From Nevskiaceae bacterium (GTDB lineage Bacteria; Pseudomonadota; Gammaproteobacteria; Nevskiales; Nevskiaceae), in assembly GCA_008012115.1 (NCBI GenBank), contig SSEB01000003.1, forward strand, positions 186,001-250,000: a stretch of 64,000 nt of DNA, written 5' to 3'. The notes beneath the pieces were generated by a model. That model saw only the letters and a list, made by a program, of their open reading frames with translations. It was not told where the DNA came from and searched no databases. Shown piece after piece: positions 17,788-26,446 of this stretch; position 1 is the stretch's first letter; every line of letters starts with the position of its first letter. Made by a program: the position numbers and the translations under genes.

Positions 17788-18599
17788 TGGCCCATGCGCT
17801 TCATCAGCGCCTGCATCGGCTTCCAGTAGTTCACCGGCATCAGGCGCTGGATCAGATCGATCAGTTTGGCGTCGCCGCCAATCAACACGCGCTCGCGGTT
17901 ATGTTCGATGCCGTCGACGATGGTCTGCGCCGCCTGTTCGGGCGTGGTGCGCGCCATCTTGGCAAAGTGGGCAGCGGCCTTGCGGTGATCGGACACGCCG
18001 TCGGGATCGACGTAGAAGCGCGCCGCCGCGGCGATGTTGGTCTTGATGCCACCGGGGTGCACGCAGATGGCTTTGACGCCGCTGCCGGCCAGCTCGTGCC
18101 GCAGCGCCTCGGTGAAGCCGCGCACGGCGAACTTGGCGGCGTTGTAGGCGCCCTGCGTCGGCACCGCGATGATGCCGAAGACGCTGGAGACGTTAACGAT
18201 GACGCCGTCGTTCTGCGCCTGCAGCATCGGCAGGAAGGCCTTGGTGCCGTGCACCACGCCCCAGAAGTTGATGTTCATCAGCCACTCGAAATCGTCGTAG
18301 CTGAGATCGGCCACGGTCTGCGACACCGCGACACCGGCGTTGTTGATCACCGCGTGCGCGGTGCCCAGTTCGCGCTGCACGCGCTCGGCGAAGGCGAACA
18401 CGGCGGCGCGATCCGCCACGTCCAGCCGCTGCAACAGGGCCGGCGACGGCAGCGTCGCGGCGGTCTCGCGCAGGCCGATCTCGTTGACGTCGGCCAGCGC
18501 CAGCCGGCAGCCCTTGGCCGCGAGCAACTGCGCCAGCGCCCGCCCGATGCCCGAGCCGGCGCCGGTGACCACTGCAACCTTGTCCTTGAGCGCGTACAT
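17784..18599 (-). CDS. Short-chain dehydrogenase/reductase
   Basis: A 271-aa classical SDR with the cofactor motif TGAGSGIGRALA, NNAGVA, the catalytic serine in VNVSSVFG, YxxxK in YNAAKFAVRG, and HPGGIKTNIA. An Asp after beta-2 (ALADVNE) suggests NAD rather than NADP preference. Substrate is unknown. It forms a two-gene operon with DUF1415. Repeat copy 4 lies between it and tatC. Confidence 0.9.
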   Translation of the reverse strand: MYALKDKVAVVTGAGSGIGRALAQLLAAKGCRLALADVNEIGLRETAATLPSPALLQRLDVADRAAVFAFAERVQRELGTAHAVINNAGVAVSQTVADLSYDDFEWLMNINFWGVVHGTKAFLPMLQAQNDGVIVNVSSVFGIIAVPTQGAYNAAKFAVRGFTEALRHELAGSGVKAICVHPGGIKTNIAAAARFYVDPDGVSDHRKAAAHFAKMARTTPEQAAQTIVDGIEHNRERVLIGGDAKLIDLIQRLMPVNYWKPMQALMKRMGQ

Positions 18600-18652
18600 G
18601 CCTGTCTTCCCCGTTGTGGACGCTGCGAGGGTGTCGAGCGGAGGCGGTGGAA

Positions 18653-18768
18653 CGCCACCCGCTCACGCTGCCATCGCGGCGCAGATTGTTATAAAAAATA
18701 ATCCGAAAAATAATTCAGTAAATAATTAAAAACACATTCTTCGCCGCAGTGACCGAGAGCGGGTGGCG
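18653..18768. repeat. 116-bp element, copy 4
   Basis: Left arm CGCCACCCGCTC (18653-18664) and right arm GAGCGGGTGGCG (18757-18768) are perfect inverted repeats. Spacers of 20 bp flank an AT-rich core with GTT at 18688-18690 and AAC ending at 18733. Core halves match at 12 of 19 positions, weaker than in copies 3, 6 and 7. It lies 19 bp after the tatC stop and upstream of the SDR gene. Confidence 0.85.
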
Positions 18769-18787
18769 TCTCCGGCAGCCACGGCGG

Positions 18788-19564
18788 TCATGCCGCCGGC
18801 TTGTCCGCCGTCGCGTCGTTGGCAACGGCTTGGCCCGGCCCGATCCAGCGCGACACCAGGATGCCCACTTCGTAGAGCAGATAGGCCGGCACCGCCAGCA
18901 GCGTCTGCGACAGCACGTCCGGCGGCGTCAGCACCGCCGCCACCACGAACACGCCGACCAGCACGTAATCACGCCGCGCCGCGAGCTGCGCCGGCGTGAC
19001 GAAGCCGGTGCGCACCAGCAGGACGATCGCCACCGGCGTCTCGAACGCGAGGCCGAAGGCCAGGAACAGCGTCAGAATGAAATCGAGATACTTGTTGATG
19101 TCGGTCATCACCGCCACGCCTTCCGGCGCGATGCCGACCAGGAAGCGGAAGACATTGGGCAGCACCAGGAAGTAGGCGAAGGCGACGCCGGCATAGAACA
19201 GCAGCGTGCTCGACACCAGCAGCGGCCCGACCAGCCGTCGCTCGCTGCGGTACAGGCCCGGCGCGACGAAGGCCCAGACCTGGTAGAGGATCCACGGCAT
19301 CGCGCCGGCGATGGCGAGGATGCCGGCGAGCTTGATCGGTGCGAAGAACGGCGCCGCCACCTCGGTGGCGATCATGCTGGAGCCGGCCGGCAGCAGCCGC
19401 AGCAGCGGCTTGGCCATCCAGGTGTAGATTTCCTTGGAGAAATACGCCAGCGGCAGAAAGCAGATGGCGATGCCGGTGATGATGCGCAGCAGCCGCAGGC
19501 GCAGCTCCAGCAGGTGGGCGATCAGCGGCTGCTCGTTGCCGCCGGGTGCGGACTCCTCGCTCAC
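18788..19564 (-). CDS. tatC: Sec-independent translocase subunit TatC
   Basis: A 258-aa polytopic protein with the TatC signature (LIAHLLELRLRLLRI, then FVAPGLYRSERRLVGPLL) and about six TM helices. It is the twin-arginine signal receptor of the Tat pathway for folded proteins. It is last in hisE-tatA-tatB-tatC and overlaps tatB by 4 bp. Likely clients nearby include the metallophosphatase at 22354. Confidence 0.97.
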   Translation of the reverse strand: MSEESAPGGNEQPLIAHLLELRLRLLRIITGIAICFLPLAYFSKEIYTWMAKPLLRLLPAGSSMIATEVAAPFFAPIKLAGILAIAGAMPWILYQVWAFVAPGLYRSERRLVGPLLVSSTLLFYAGVAFAYFLVLPNVFRFLVGIAPEGVAVMTDINKYLDFILTLFLAFGLAFETPVAIVLLVRTGFVTPAQLAARRDYVLVGVFVVAAVLTPPDVLSQTLLAVPAYLLYEVGILVSRWIGPGQAVANDATADKPAA

Positions 19565-19869
19565 GGTTTTTCGGTGTCCTTGCCGATGTCCTTACCAATG
19601 TCCCCGACGTGATCGGCGGTCTTGCGTGCCTCGGCCTGGATCGCCTCGGTGTGCTCGCGCATGCTGCGTTGCACGTCCTCGAGCTGCTTCTTCATCTCGG
19701 CCAGCTGCGTTTCGCGTTCCAGTTCCGCCGAGAGATTGCGCATGTAGGCGCGTGCCTGCCCGGTCCAGCGGCCGAGCGCACGCGCCACTGCCGGCAGGCG
19801 CTGCGGGCCGAGCACGACCAGCGCGACGATGAAGCAGAGAACAATCTCGGAAAAGCCGACTTCGAACAT
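19561..19869 (-). CDS. tatB: Sec-independent translocase subunit TatB
   Basis: A 102-aa protein with one N-terminal TM helix (MFEVGFSEIVLCFIVALVVLGPQRLPAVAR) holding the TatB Glu and the GPQRLP hinge, followed by an amphipathic helix and a long charged tail. It receives Tat substrates together with TatC. It lies between tatA and tatC in one transcript. Confidence 0.95.
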   Translation of the reverse strand: MFEVGFSEIVLCFIVALVVLGPQRLPAVARALGRWTGQARAYMRNLSAELERETQLAEMKKQLEDVQRSMREHTEAIQAEARKTADHVGDIGKDIGKDTEKP

Positions 19870-19891
19870 GGCGCCGTCCGCGCGGGCGGGC

Positions 19892-20092
19892 TCAGGCCTT
19901 GGGCGTCTTGTCCTGCGACAACGCGTCGCTGGCCTTTTTCTCGCCCTCGGCCTCGCCGTCCTTCATGGCCTGCTTGAAGTTCTTGACCGCGCTGCCGAGG
20001 TCGCCGCCGGCGTCACGCAGTTTGCGCGTGCCGAACACGAGGACGACGATGCCCAGGACGATCAACCAGTGCCAGATGCTGAAACTGCCCAT
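19892..20092 (-). CDS. tatA: Sec-independent translocase subunit TatA
   Basis: A 66-aa pore-forming Tat component with a short TM helix ([15 protein letters not shown]), the FGTRKLR hinge and an amphipathic helix. A good ribosome site (AGGAG) precedes the ATG. It directly follows hisE, an arrangement familiar from betaproteobacteria and some gammaproteobacteria. Confidence 0.95.
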   Translation of the reverse strand: MGSFSIWHWLIVLGIVVLVFGTRKLRDAGGDLGSAVKNFKQAMKDGEAEGEKKASDALSQDKTPKA

Positions 20093-20107
20093 GATGTGCT
20101 CCTGAAA

Positions 20108-20449
20108 TTACTTGGCGCGCGCCGCTTTCTCGGCGAGCCCGGATGTACCCATGCGCCGCGCCAGCTCGTCGGTGACCGCGCTGACCGGGATGTCCTTGGC
20201 GGCCAGCAGCACCAGCGCGTGATACCAGAGATCCGCCATCTCGTAGACCAGCGCCGCCGGGTCCGCGTTCTTGGCCGCGATGATGGTCTCGGCCGCTTCC
20301 TCGCCCAGCTTCTTCAGGATCGTGTCGAGACCCTTGGCGTAGAGGCTGGCAGCGTAGGATTTTTCCGCCGGCGCGGACTTGCGCTGCTGCAGGACATCCT
20401 GCAGGCGCAGCAAAACGTCGGAGGGGGTTGGCGCGACCGGTGATTCCAT
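20108..20449 (-). CDS. hisE: Phosphoribosyl-ATP pyrophosphatase
   Basis: A 113-aa MazG-fold enzyme that hydrolyses phosphoribosyl-ATP in histidine synthesis. The metal-binding region KKLGEEAAETIIAAKNAD and YEMADLWYHALVLL are present. It stands alone, not fused to HisI, and heads the tatABC transcript. The rest of the his block (hisF-A-H-B) lies 4.3 kb upstream on the same strand, and hisI is not in the window. Confidence 0.94.
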   Translation of the reverse strand: MESPVAPTPSDVLLRLQDVLQQRKSAPAEKSYAASLYAKGLDTILKKLGEEAAETIIAAKNADPAALVYEMADLWYHALVLLAAKDIPVSAVTDELARRMGTSGLAEKAARAK

Positions 20450-20557
20450 GCCGCTAGTGTAACGCTTTGACCGGCGTCACACGGCAGCGCCGGAGGCGTT
20501 GCCTGGAAAAAGCCGAGGCCGCAGGATGGCGCTCCCCGTCTCTCCGGAAAAAGCAGC

Positions 20558-20911
20558 ATGGTCGTGGTCTACGGCATCAGGAACTGCGATACGGTCCAGC
20601 GTGCGCGTGAGCGTCTCGACGCGGCCGGCATCGCCTACCGCTTCCACGATTTCAAGGCCCAGGGCTTGAGTCCCGAACTGGCGCAGACGTGGATCGCCGC
20701 GCTGGGCATGGATGCGGTGGTCAACCGCAAGGGCACCACCTGGCGCCGGCTGGACCAGGCCACGCGTGAAAGCCTGGACGCGCGCACTGCCGCCGCGCTG
20801 CTGTCGCGCGAGCCCTCGCTGGTCAAACGTCCGGTGATCGCCTGGCCCGGCGGTCTCGTCGCCGGCTTCGCCAAGGGTGACGAGGCGGCCATCCTCGAGC
20901 GCCTGCGCTGA
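20558..20911 (+). CDS. ArsC/Spx/YffB family thioredoxin-fold protein
   Basis: A 117-aa protein of the ArsC/Spx superfamily, closest by eye to YffB-type proteins. It begins VVYGIRNCDTVQRARERLD, with a single cysteine in the N-terminal loop, and contains LVKRPVI, the usual phosphate/glutathione loop. YffB-type proteins are thought to be thiol reductases; the true substrate is not known. It is divergent from hisE and 7 bp upstream of the DUF72 gene. Confidence 0.88.
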   Translation: MVVVYGIRNCDTVQRARERLDAAGIAYRFHDFKAQGLSPELAQTWIAALGMDAVVNRKGTTWRRLDQATRESLDARTAAALLSREPSLVKRPVIAWPGGLVAGFAKGDEAAILERLR

Positions 20912-20918
20912 CCGCGCC

Positions 20919-21953
20919 ATGCAGAACCCGCTGTTCCCCGAAGACGAGAAAAGCGCCGCGCCCGCCGCGACCCGTCACGACGCGCGCGGCGTCGAACCGG
21001 CCGTGCCGGCGCCCGGTCTGCAGGCCCTGCGTGAGGCACTGCCGGAGGCGCTGCGACTGGGGACTTCGTCGTGGAGCTACCCGGGCTGGGTCGGCACGGT
21101 GTGGGCGCGCGACTACCCGGAGACGCGGCTGTCGAAACAGGGTCTGCGCGCCTACGCGCGGCATCCGCTGCTGCGCACCGTCAGCCTGGACCGCGCTTTC
21201 TACCGGTCGCTAGACGCTTCGCAGTATGCGGCCTATGCGGCCCAGGTGCCGGAGGATTTCCGCTTCGTGGTCAAGGCACCGGGCCTGGTTGCCGACGCGC
21301 TGGTGCGCGACGAATCGGGCCGAGGCCTGCAAGCCAACCGCAGCTATCTCGATCCCGATCTCGCGGTGCGCGCGTTCGCCGAGCCGGCGCTCGAAGGCCT
21401 GCGGCACCGGCTCGGCGCCCTCGTGTTCCAGCTCAGCCCCGTGCCGGATGAAATGCTGCGCGACCTGCCTGCGCTGCTGCGCCGGCTCGGCGCGATGCTG
21501 CGGGCTTTGCCGGCGCTGCGGCCAACGGCGCCCGATGCCGTTGTGGCGGTCGAGGTACGCAATCCGCAATGGCTGACGCCGGCCTTCGCCGCGACGCTGC
21601 GCGAAGCGGGCGCGACCTACTGCCTCGGGCTGCACGCGAAAATGCCGCCCATCGAGGACCAGCTGCCGACGCTGCGCGCGCTGTGGCCCGGCCCGCTGGT
21701 GTGCCGCTGGAACCTGCATCGCAAACATGGCGCTTACGGTTACGAGGATGCCAAACGCCTGTACGGAGACTTCGATCGTCTGGTCGATCCGGACCCGGAA
21801 ACGCGCGCCGCACTGGCCCGCGTCATCGCCGGCACCACCGGTGCGGGGCATCCCGCCTACGTCACGCTCGGCAACAAGGCGGAAGGCTCGGCGCCGTTGT
21901 CGGCCGTCGCGCTGGCGCAAGCGGTGGCGGCCCTGCAGGCGCCTCGCGCCTAG
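20919..21953 (+). CDS. DUF72 family protein
   Basis: A 344-aa DUF72 TIM-barrel-like protein, with LRLGTSSWSYPGWVGTVW, FRFVVKAPG and VAVEVRNPQWL. The start MQNPLFPEDEK at 20919 was chosen; the track start lies inside the previous gene. Function is unproven. It follows the YffB-like gene in the same direction and converges on a cytochrome c gene with a 15-bp gap. Confidence 0.88.
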   Translation: MQNPLFPEDEKSAAPAATRHDARGVEPAVPAPGLQALREALPEALRLGTSSWSYPGWVGTVWARDYPETRLSKQGLRAYARHPLLRTVSLDRAFYRSLDASQYAAYAAQVPEDFRFVVKAPGLVADALVRDESGRGLQANRSYLDPDLAVRAFAEPALEGLRHRLGALVFQLSPVPDEMLRDLPALLRRLGAMLRALPALRPTAPDAVVAVEVRNPQWLTPAFAATLREAGATYCLGLHAKMPPIEDQLPTLRALWPGPLVCRWNLHRKHGAYGYEDAKRLYGDFDRLVDPDPETRAALARVIAGTTGAGHPAYVTLGNKAEGSAPLSAVALAQAVAALQAPRA

Positions 21954-21968
21954 CGGAACGTACCCTGT

Positions 21969-22343
21969 TCACTTCGGCTTCTGGCCGGCCAGATAGGCGA
22001 TCAGATCGGCGCGATCCTGCGGCTGGGCGATGGAGAAGTACATCTTCGATCCCGGCACCAGCGCCTGGGGATTGCTCAGCCAGCGGTCCAGCGTGGTCGC
22101 GTCCCAGGTCAGCCCGGACGCCTTCAGCGCTGACGAGTAGGCGTAATCGGAGACCGTACCGGCCTTGCGCCCGACCACGCCACGGTGCATCGGGCCGACG
22201 TCGTTCTCGTCGAGCGAGTGACAGCCCATGCAGCTCTGGTACAGGCGCTGGCCGCGGACCGGATCGCCGGGAGGCGGTGCGGCGAAGGCAGGCGCGGCGG
22301 CGATCACGGACAGCGTCAGCAGAAAACGGCGGGTGATGGTCAT
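21969..22343 (-). CDS. Periplasmic class I cytochrome c
   Basis: A 124-aa protein with a signal peptide (RRFLLTLSVIAAAPAFA), one haem site CMGCH and an axial Met in GSKMYFSIA. It resembles small mitochondrial-type c2/c552 electron carriers (DVGPMHRGVVGRKAG). It lies 10 bp downstream of the Tat-exported metallophosphatase and is probably co-transcribed, so it may be controlled by the same ECF promoter. Confidence 0.92.
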   Translation of the reverse strand: MTITRRFLLTLSVIAAAPAFAAPPPGDPVRGQRLYQSCMGCHSLDENDVGPMHRGVVGRKAGTVSDYAYSSALKASGLTWDATTLDRWLSNPQALVPGSKMYFSIAQPQDRADLIAYLAGQKPK

Positions 22344-22353
22344 CGTGCGCACC

Positions 22354-23304
22354 TCAGGCATCCGCCAGCGCGGTGTCGATCAGGGCCAGCGGTGCGTCGC
22401 TGGTGCGCAGGGTCACGGAGCGCAGGCCAATGGTCGCGCGCAGCTTTTCGGCCGGCACCACCAGGGGTCCCGGGCCGGGTCCTTCGCCAGGCGCGGGCTG
22501 GGGGAAGGCCGTGGAACGGGCGGCGTAGAAACGCAGGTTGCCCTCGACCTTCTGCTGGACCTGGTGAATGTGGCCGTTGAGCGCCGTCACCGAGCCGAAG
22601 CGGCGCAGCAGGCTCATCGCCTCCAGCGCGTCCTGCGTGCCCCAGCCCCAGTCGGGCATCAGCGCCCAGAGCGGGAAGTGCGAATACACCACGATCGGCG
22701 TGGAGTCGGAGCGTCCGGCGAGGTCGTCGCGCAGCCAGGCCAGCTGCTCCGCTCCCAATGTGCCCATGCCGCGGTCGCCCAGGCGCACCACGTTCACCAG
22801 CGCGACGAAATGCACGCCACCGGCGTCGAAGCTGTACCAGCCGTCGCCGCGCGCGTCCCGGCTGGCGAAGCGTGCCAGGTAAGGCCGGGGATCGTTGCCG
22901 TCGACCAGATCGTGTTCGCCCGGCACGCAGAACATCGGCAGCCCGATTTCCGACAGCAGCGACTGCGCCTGGTCGAACTGCTCCGGCGTCGCCAGCTGCG
23001 TGATGTCGCCGGTATGCAGGATGAATGCCGGCTGCACGGGCAGGGCGCGGATCCTGGCGATGGTTTCCCGCAGTGTTCCCGCCGGATCGGGATTGGCGGC
23101 CTTCCGGAAGCCGATATGGGTGTCGCTGATCTGCACGAAGCTCAGGCCGCCCGACGGCTTCACCGGCGCCGGCGCGCAGCCGGCCAGCACTGACGACGCC
23201 ACGCCGCCGCCCAGGGTCCAGACCACGCCGCTGCCGGCCCAGGCCATGCACTTGAGCAGGTCGCGGCGGCCGATGCCGCGGCGGGAATGATCGGAGTCGC
23301 TCAT
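22354..23304 (-). CDS. Tat-exported lipoprotein metallophosphatase
   Basis: A 316-aa calcineurin-like phosphoesterase with metal motifs DTHIG, GDITQL, GEHD (in place of GNHD), HFPLW and GHIHQ. The N-terminus holds a twin-arginine signal (RRDLLK) and then a lipobox (VLAGC), predicting Tat export and lipid anchoring. The start MSDSDHSRRG at 23304 fits the predicted ECF-type promoter 34 bp upstream. It is divergent from the ECF sigma gene and probably part of that regulon. Confidence 0.9.
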   Translation of the reverse strand: MSDSDHSRRGIGRRDLLKCMAWAGSGVVWTLGGGVASSVLAGCAPAPVKPSGGLSFVQISDTHIGFRKAANPDPAGTLRETIARIRALPVQPAFILHTGDITQLATPEQFDQAQSLLSEIGLPMFCVPGEHDLVDGNDPRPYLARFASRDARGDGWYSFDAGGVHFVALVNVVRLGDRGMGTLGAEQLAWLRDDLAGRSDSTPIVVYSHFPLWALMPDWGWGTQDALEAMSLLRRFGSVTALNGHIHQVQQKVEGNLRFYAARSTAFPQPAPGEGPGPGPLVVPAEKLRATIGLRSVTLRTSDAPLALIDTALADA

Positions 23305-23337
23305 AGGGTTGCTCGTTTCCTTGGAAGTGGTACCAAG

Positions 23338-23367
23338 ACATACTCGCCGCGGCACCGGCTTATTCCC
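23338..23367 (-). promoter_or_regulatory. Predicted ECF promoter of the metallophosphatase-cytochrome c genes
   Basis: Read on the minus strand, GGGAATA (23361-23367) is followed after exactly 17 bp by GTATGT (23338-23343). The same bipartite pattern occurs on the other strand in front of the ECF sigma gene. A transcript start near 23331 would leave a leader of about 27 nt. Confidence 0.5.
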
Positions 23368-23401
23368 GCCCGCCGTGCACGAAAGGGAATATTTCCGCGG
23401 C

Positions 23402-23431
23402 GGGAATAAAATCACCGGTGCCGCGGTACTG
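23402..23431 (+). promoter_or_regulatory. Predicted autoregulatory ECF promoter of the sigma gene
   Basis: GGGAATA (23402-23408), 17 bp, then GTACTG (23426-23431), matching the pattern on the opposite strand. The expected transcript start falls on or next to the ATG at 23438, implying a leaderless mRNA. A second GGGAATA at 23385-23391 is an alternative -35 site. Confidence 0.45.
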
Positions 23432-23437
23432 CACAGG

Positions 23438-23974
23438 ATGGAGCCCGCTTTGACAGCCGCGCCGTTCGCACGGGAGTTCGACCGCGTCACCACGCCGCAC
23501 CTGGACGCGGCGTACAACCTTGCGCGCTGGCTCACCCGCGACCCGCACGACGCCGAGGACGTGGTGCAGGAAGCCTATCTGCGCGCCTACCGCTTTTTCT
23601 CGGGCTTCCGCGGCGGCGACGGCCGCGCCTGGCTGCTCGCCATCGTGCGCAATACCTGCCACAGCTGGCTGGCGCGGCATCGCCGCCCGCAGGCGTTTCA
23701 GGATTTTTCGGAATTGGAGGAGGAGCTGGCCGCGCCACAGGACGATGGTCCGGAGCAGCAACTGCTGCGCGAATGCGACCGTCAGCAACTGGTGCGGGCA
23801 CTGACGCAGTTGCCGCTGGATTTCCGCGAGGTGCTGGTGCTCCGCGAACTCGAGGAGCTGTCCTACCAGGAGATCGCCGACATCGCGGCGGTTCCCATCG
23901 GCACGGTGATGTCGCGCCTGTCGCGTGGGAGACGGCTGCTGCGGGCCCGGCTCGAAGGGCACGGTGAGGGATGA
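23438..23974 (+). CDS. ECF RNA polymerase sigma factor
   Basis: A 178-aa ECF sigma with region 2 (DAAYNLARWLTRDPHDAEDVVQEAYLRAYRFF) and region 4 (LPLDFREVLVLRELEELSYQEIADIAAVPIGTVMSRLSRGR). The start MEPALTAAPF at 23438 gives the standard length; the track start at 23309 runs through the divergent promoter. It is coupled to a zinc-finger anti-sigma gene through an ATGA overlap. The divergent arrangement with the metallophosphatase suggests that gene is its target. Confidence 0.93.
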   Translation: MEPALTAAPFAREFDRVTTPHLDAAYNLARWLTRDPHDAEDVVQEAYLRAYRFFSGFRGGDGRAWLLAIVRNTCHSWLARHRRPQAFQDFSELEEELAAPQDDGPEQQLLRECDRQQLVRALTQLPLDFREVLVLRELEELSYQEIADIAAVPIGTVMSRLSRGRRLLRARLEGHGEG

Positions 23975-24759
23975 ATATGGAATGTCAGGATGCTGCCCCG
24001 CTGCTGGCTGCCCGCGCTGATGGCCAGGCCCTGACGGCCGCGCAGGCGCGTGAACTCGATGAACACCTGGACGGCTGCGGCCCCTGCCGCGCCCGGCTGC
24101 GCGAGCAGCGGGCGGTCAGCGCGGCACTGCGCCAGTCGGTGCCGCGGTACCCCATGCCTGAAGACCTGCGGACACGCCTGCGCGCCGGCCTGCCGGCCGG
24201 AGAGGCGGCGCCGGCGCGATCACGGTGGCGCGATTTGCTGCAGGGTGCGACGCGCTTCGATGGTCTGCGCCTGGGCGGCGCCTTTGCCGCTGGCGCGGCG
24301 CTGGCCCTGGGGCTGCAGCTTTTCGTCGCGACCGGCGGGCGCGGCGACCGCCTGGCCGACGAGGTGGTGTCCGGGCATGTGCGCTCGCTGATGGCGCAGC
24401 ATCTGGCCGACGTCGCGTCCAGCGATCATCACACGGTCAAGCCCTGGTTTGCGGGCAAGCTGGATTTCTCGCCGCCAGTGACCGATCTCGCCGCGCAGGG
24501 TTATCCGCTCACCGGTGGCCGGCTCGACTATCTCGACTCACGCGCGGTGGCGGCGCTGGTCTATCGGCACGGGCCGCATCTCATCAATCTGTTCGTGTGG
24601 CCGGCGGACCGGCCGGGAAGCGCGCCGCTGGCCGCGGGCACGTCCCGCGGGTACAACGTGCTGCACTGGCAGCGCGACGGCATGAACTACTGGGCGGTGT
24701 CCGATCTCAATGCCGGCGAGCTGAAAACCTTCGCCGGGGCGTTGCAGGCGGGTGCTTAG
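23971..24759 (+). CDS. Zinc-finger anti-sigma factor
   Basis: A 262-aa membrane protein with an N-terminal zf-HC2 (ZAS) motif HLDGCGPC, i.e. HX3CX2C. A TM segment follows ([16 protein letters not shown]), and then a periplasmic domain of about 150 residues with [18 protein letters not shown], a pattern common in the periplasmic part of such anti-sigma factors. It overlaps the sigma gene by 4 bp. Its 3' end overlaps the convergent hisF by 4 bp. Confidence 0.9.
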   Translation: MNMECQDAAPLLAARADGQALTAAQARELDEHLDGCGPCRARLREQRAVSAALRQSVPRYPMPEDLRTRLRAGLPAGEAAPARSRWRDLLQGATRFDGLRLGGAFAAGAALALGLQLFVATGGRGDRLADEVVSGHVRSLMAQHLADVASSDHHTVKPWFAGKLDFSPPVTDLAAQGYPLTGGRLDYLDSRAVAALVYRHGPHLINLFVWPADRPGSAPLAAGTSRGYNVLHWQRDGMNYWAVSDLNAGELKTFAGALQAGA

Positions 24760-25526
24760 AGGCGCACGCGCACGCCGTGACCGGCGAGGAACTGCTTGGC
24801 CTGGCCGACGGTGTAGGTGCCCTGGTGGAAGATGCTGGCGGCGAGCACGGCGTCGGCACCGCCCTGGTCGAGCCCTTCGTAGAGATGCTCCAGTGAACCG
24901 ACGCCGCCGCTGGCGACGATCGGCACCGGCACCGCGTCGCTGACCGCACGCAGAAACTCGACGTCGTAGCCGGCCTTGGTGCCGTCGCGATCCATGCTGG
25001 TCAGCAGCAGTTCGCCGGCACCCTTCTCGACCATCTTCGCGGCCCATTCCACCGCGTCGATGCCGGTGGCCTTGCGGCCACCGTGGGTGAAGACCTCCCA
25101 GCGCGGCGCTTCCTTCTTCTTGTTGACGCGCTTGGCGTCGATGGCGACGACGATGCATTGCACGCCGTAGCGGTCCGCGGCCTCGGTGACGAAGTCCGGG
25201 TTGTCGACCGCGGCAGTGTTGATGCTGACCTTGTCGGCGCCGCGCGACAGCAGGGCGCGGACGTCGGCGCAGGTGCGCACGCCGCCGCCAACGGTCAGCG
25301 GGATGTAGATTTCGCGCGCCACGGCCTCAACGGTGGCGAACAGCGTCGGGCGGTCTTCCGAACTGGCGGTGATGTCGAGGAACACCAGTTCATCGGCGCC
25401 CTGCTGGTCATAGCGACGTGCCACTTCCACCGGATCGCCGGCGTCGCGGACTTCCTCGAACTTGACGCCCTTGACCACGCGGCCGCGGTCGATGTCGAGA
25501 CAGGGAATGATGCGTTTGGCGAGCAT
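24756..25526 (-). CDS. hisF: Imidazole glycerol phosphate synthase subunit HisF
   Basis: A 256-aa TIM-barrel cyclase that, with HisH, makes IGP and AICAR from PRFAR. It begins [20 protein letters not shown], with the catalytic Asp in CLDI, and contains [17 protein letters not shown] and ASGGVG. The start at 25526 is chosen over the longer track ORF. It is the last of hisB-hisH-hisA-hisF on this strand. hisI and hisE, normally next, are not adjacent. Confidence 0.97.
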   Translation of the reverse strand: MLAKRIIPCLDIDRGRVVKGVKFEEVRDAGDPVEVARRYDQQGADELVFLDITASSEDRPTLFATVEAVAREIYIPLTVGGGVRTCADVRALLSRGADKVSINTAAVDNPDFVTEAADRYGVQCIVVAIDAKRVNKKKEAPRWEVFTHGGRKATGIDAVEWAAKMVEKGAGELLLTSMDRDGTKAGYDVEFLRAVSDAVPVPIVASGGVGSLEHLYEGLDQGGADAVLAASIFHQGTYTVGQAKQFLAGHGVRVRL

Positions 25527-25583
25527 AGGAGCTACCGCGCTGCGCCGGTCGGCGGGCACGGTGCCCGCCACGGCAGGCAGGGC

Positions 25584-26309
25584 TTAGGGATTGGCGATCT
25601 TGTTGGCTTCGGCGAGGGTGAAGCTGTTCTCGTAAAGCGCGCGGCCGATGACCGCGCCGGCGACGCCGCTGCTCTCGATTTCCTTGAGCTTACGGATGTC
25701 GTCGAGCGTGCTGACGCCGCCGCTGGCGAACACCGGCGTCTTGACCGCGTCGGCGAGCTTGCGGGTGGCATCGTCGTTGAAGCCTTTCATCATGCCGTCG
25801 CGGCCGATGTCGGTGTAGACGATGGACACCACGCCGTCGCGTTCGCAGTGCTGCGCTGCCTCGATGGCGTCGTGATGGGTCAGCTTGCTCCAGCCGTTGA
25901 GCGCCAGGCGTCCGTCCTTGGCGTCGAGGCTGACCATGATGTGGTTGGGAAACTCGATGCACAGGTCGTGCAGGAAGTGCGGCGCGTTGACCGCCTTGGT
26001 GCCGATGATCACGTACTGCACGCCGGCATCGAGGTAGCGCTGCACGGTTTCCTCGTCGCGGATGCCACCGCCGACCTGCACCGGCACCTTCACCGCGGCG
26101 GCGATCTGCTCCACCGCCTTGAGGTTGCCGGGCACGCCCTTGAAGGCGCCGTCGAGGTCGACGACGTGGATGCGCTGCGCGCCCTCGTCCGCCCATCGCT
26201 TGGCCATCGAGACCGGGTCGTTGGAAAACACGGTGACGTCGTCGAGACGCCCTTGGCGCAGGCGCACGCACTGGCCGTTCTTGAGATCGATGGCGGGGAT
26301 TAACAGCAT
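25584..26309 (-). CDS. hisA: Phosphoribosylformimino-5-aminoimidazole carboxamide ribotide isomerase
   Basis: A 241-aa TIM-barrel isomerase (ProFAR to PRFAR), starting MLLIPAIDLKNGQCVRL and containing QVGGGIRDEETV, YTDIGRDGMMKG and FASGGVSTLDDI. It sits between hisH and hisF. The 137-bp gap before it is unusual within the operon; I see no gene or obvious structure there. Confidence 0.97.
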   Translation of the reverse strand: MLLIPAIDLKNGQCVRLRQGRLDDVTVFSNDPVSMAKRWADEGAQRIHVVDLDGAFKGVPGNLKAVEQIAAAVKVPVQVGGGIRDEETVQRYLDAGVQYVIIGTKAVNAPHFLHDLCIEFPNHIMVSLDAKDGRLALNGWSKLTHHDAIEAAQHCERDGVVSIVYTDIGRDGMMKGFNDDATRKLADAVKTPVFASGGVSTLDDIRKLKEIESSGVAGAVIGRALYENSFTLAEANKIANP

Positions 26310-26446
26310 GAGCTGTGGTTCAACGGGTCAGGTGGAGAGGGTTATGCGTATTCCGGAAATGCGGCGGCGGAGCGGGCTTTATTGGAATTCCTGACGTTGC
26401 GTAAAACTCTGCCCGAATCGCAGGGGCAAGGCAAGCGCGGTGCGGA

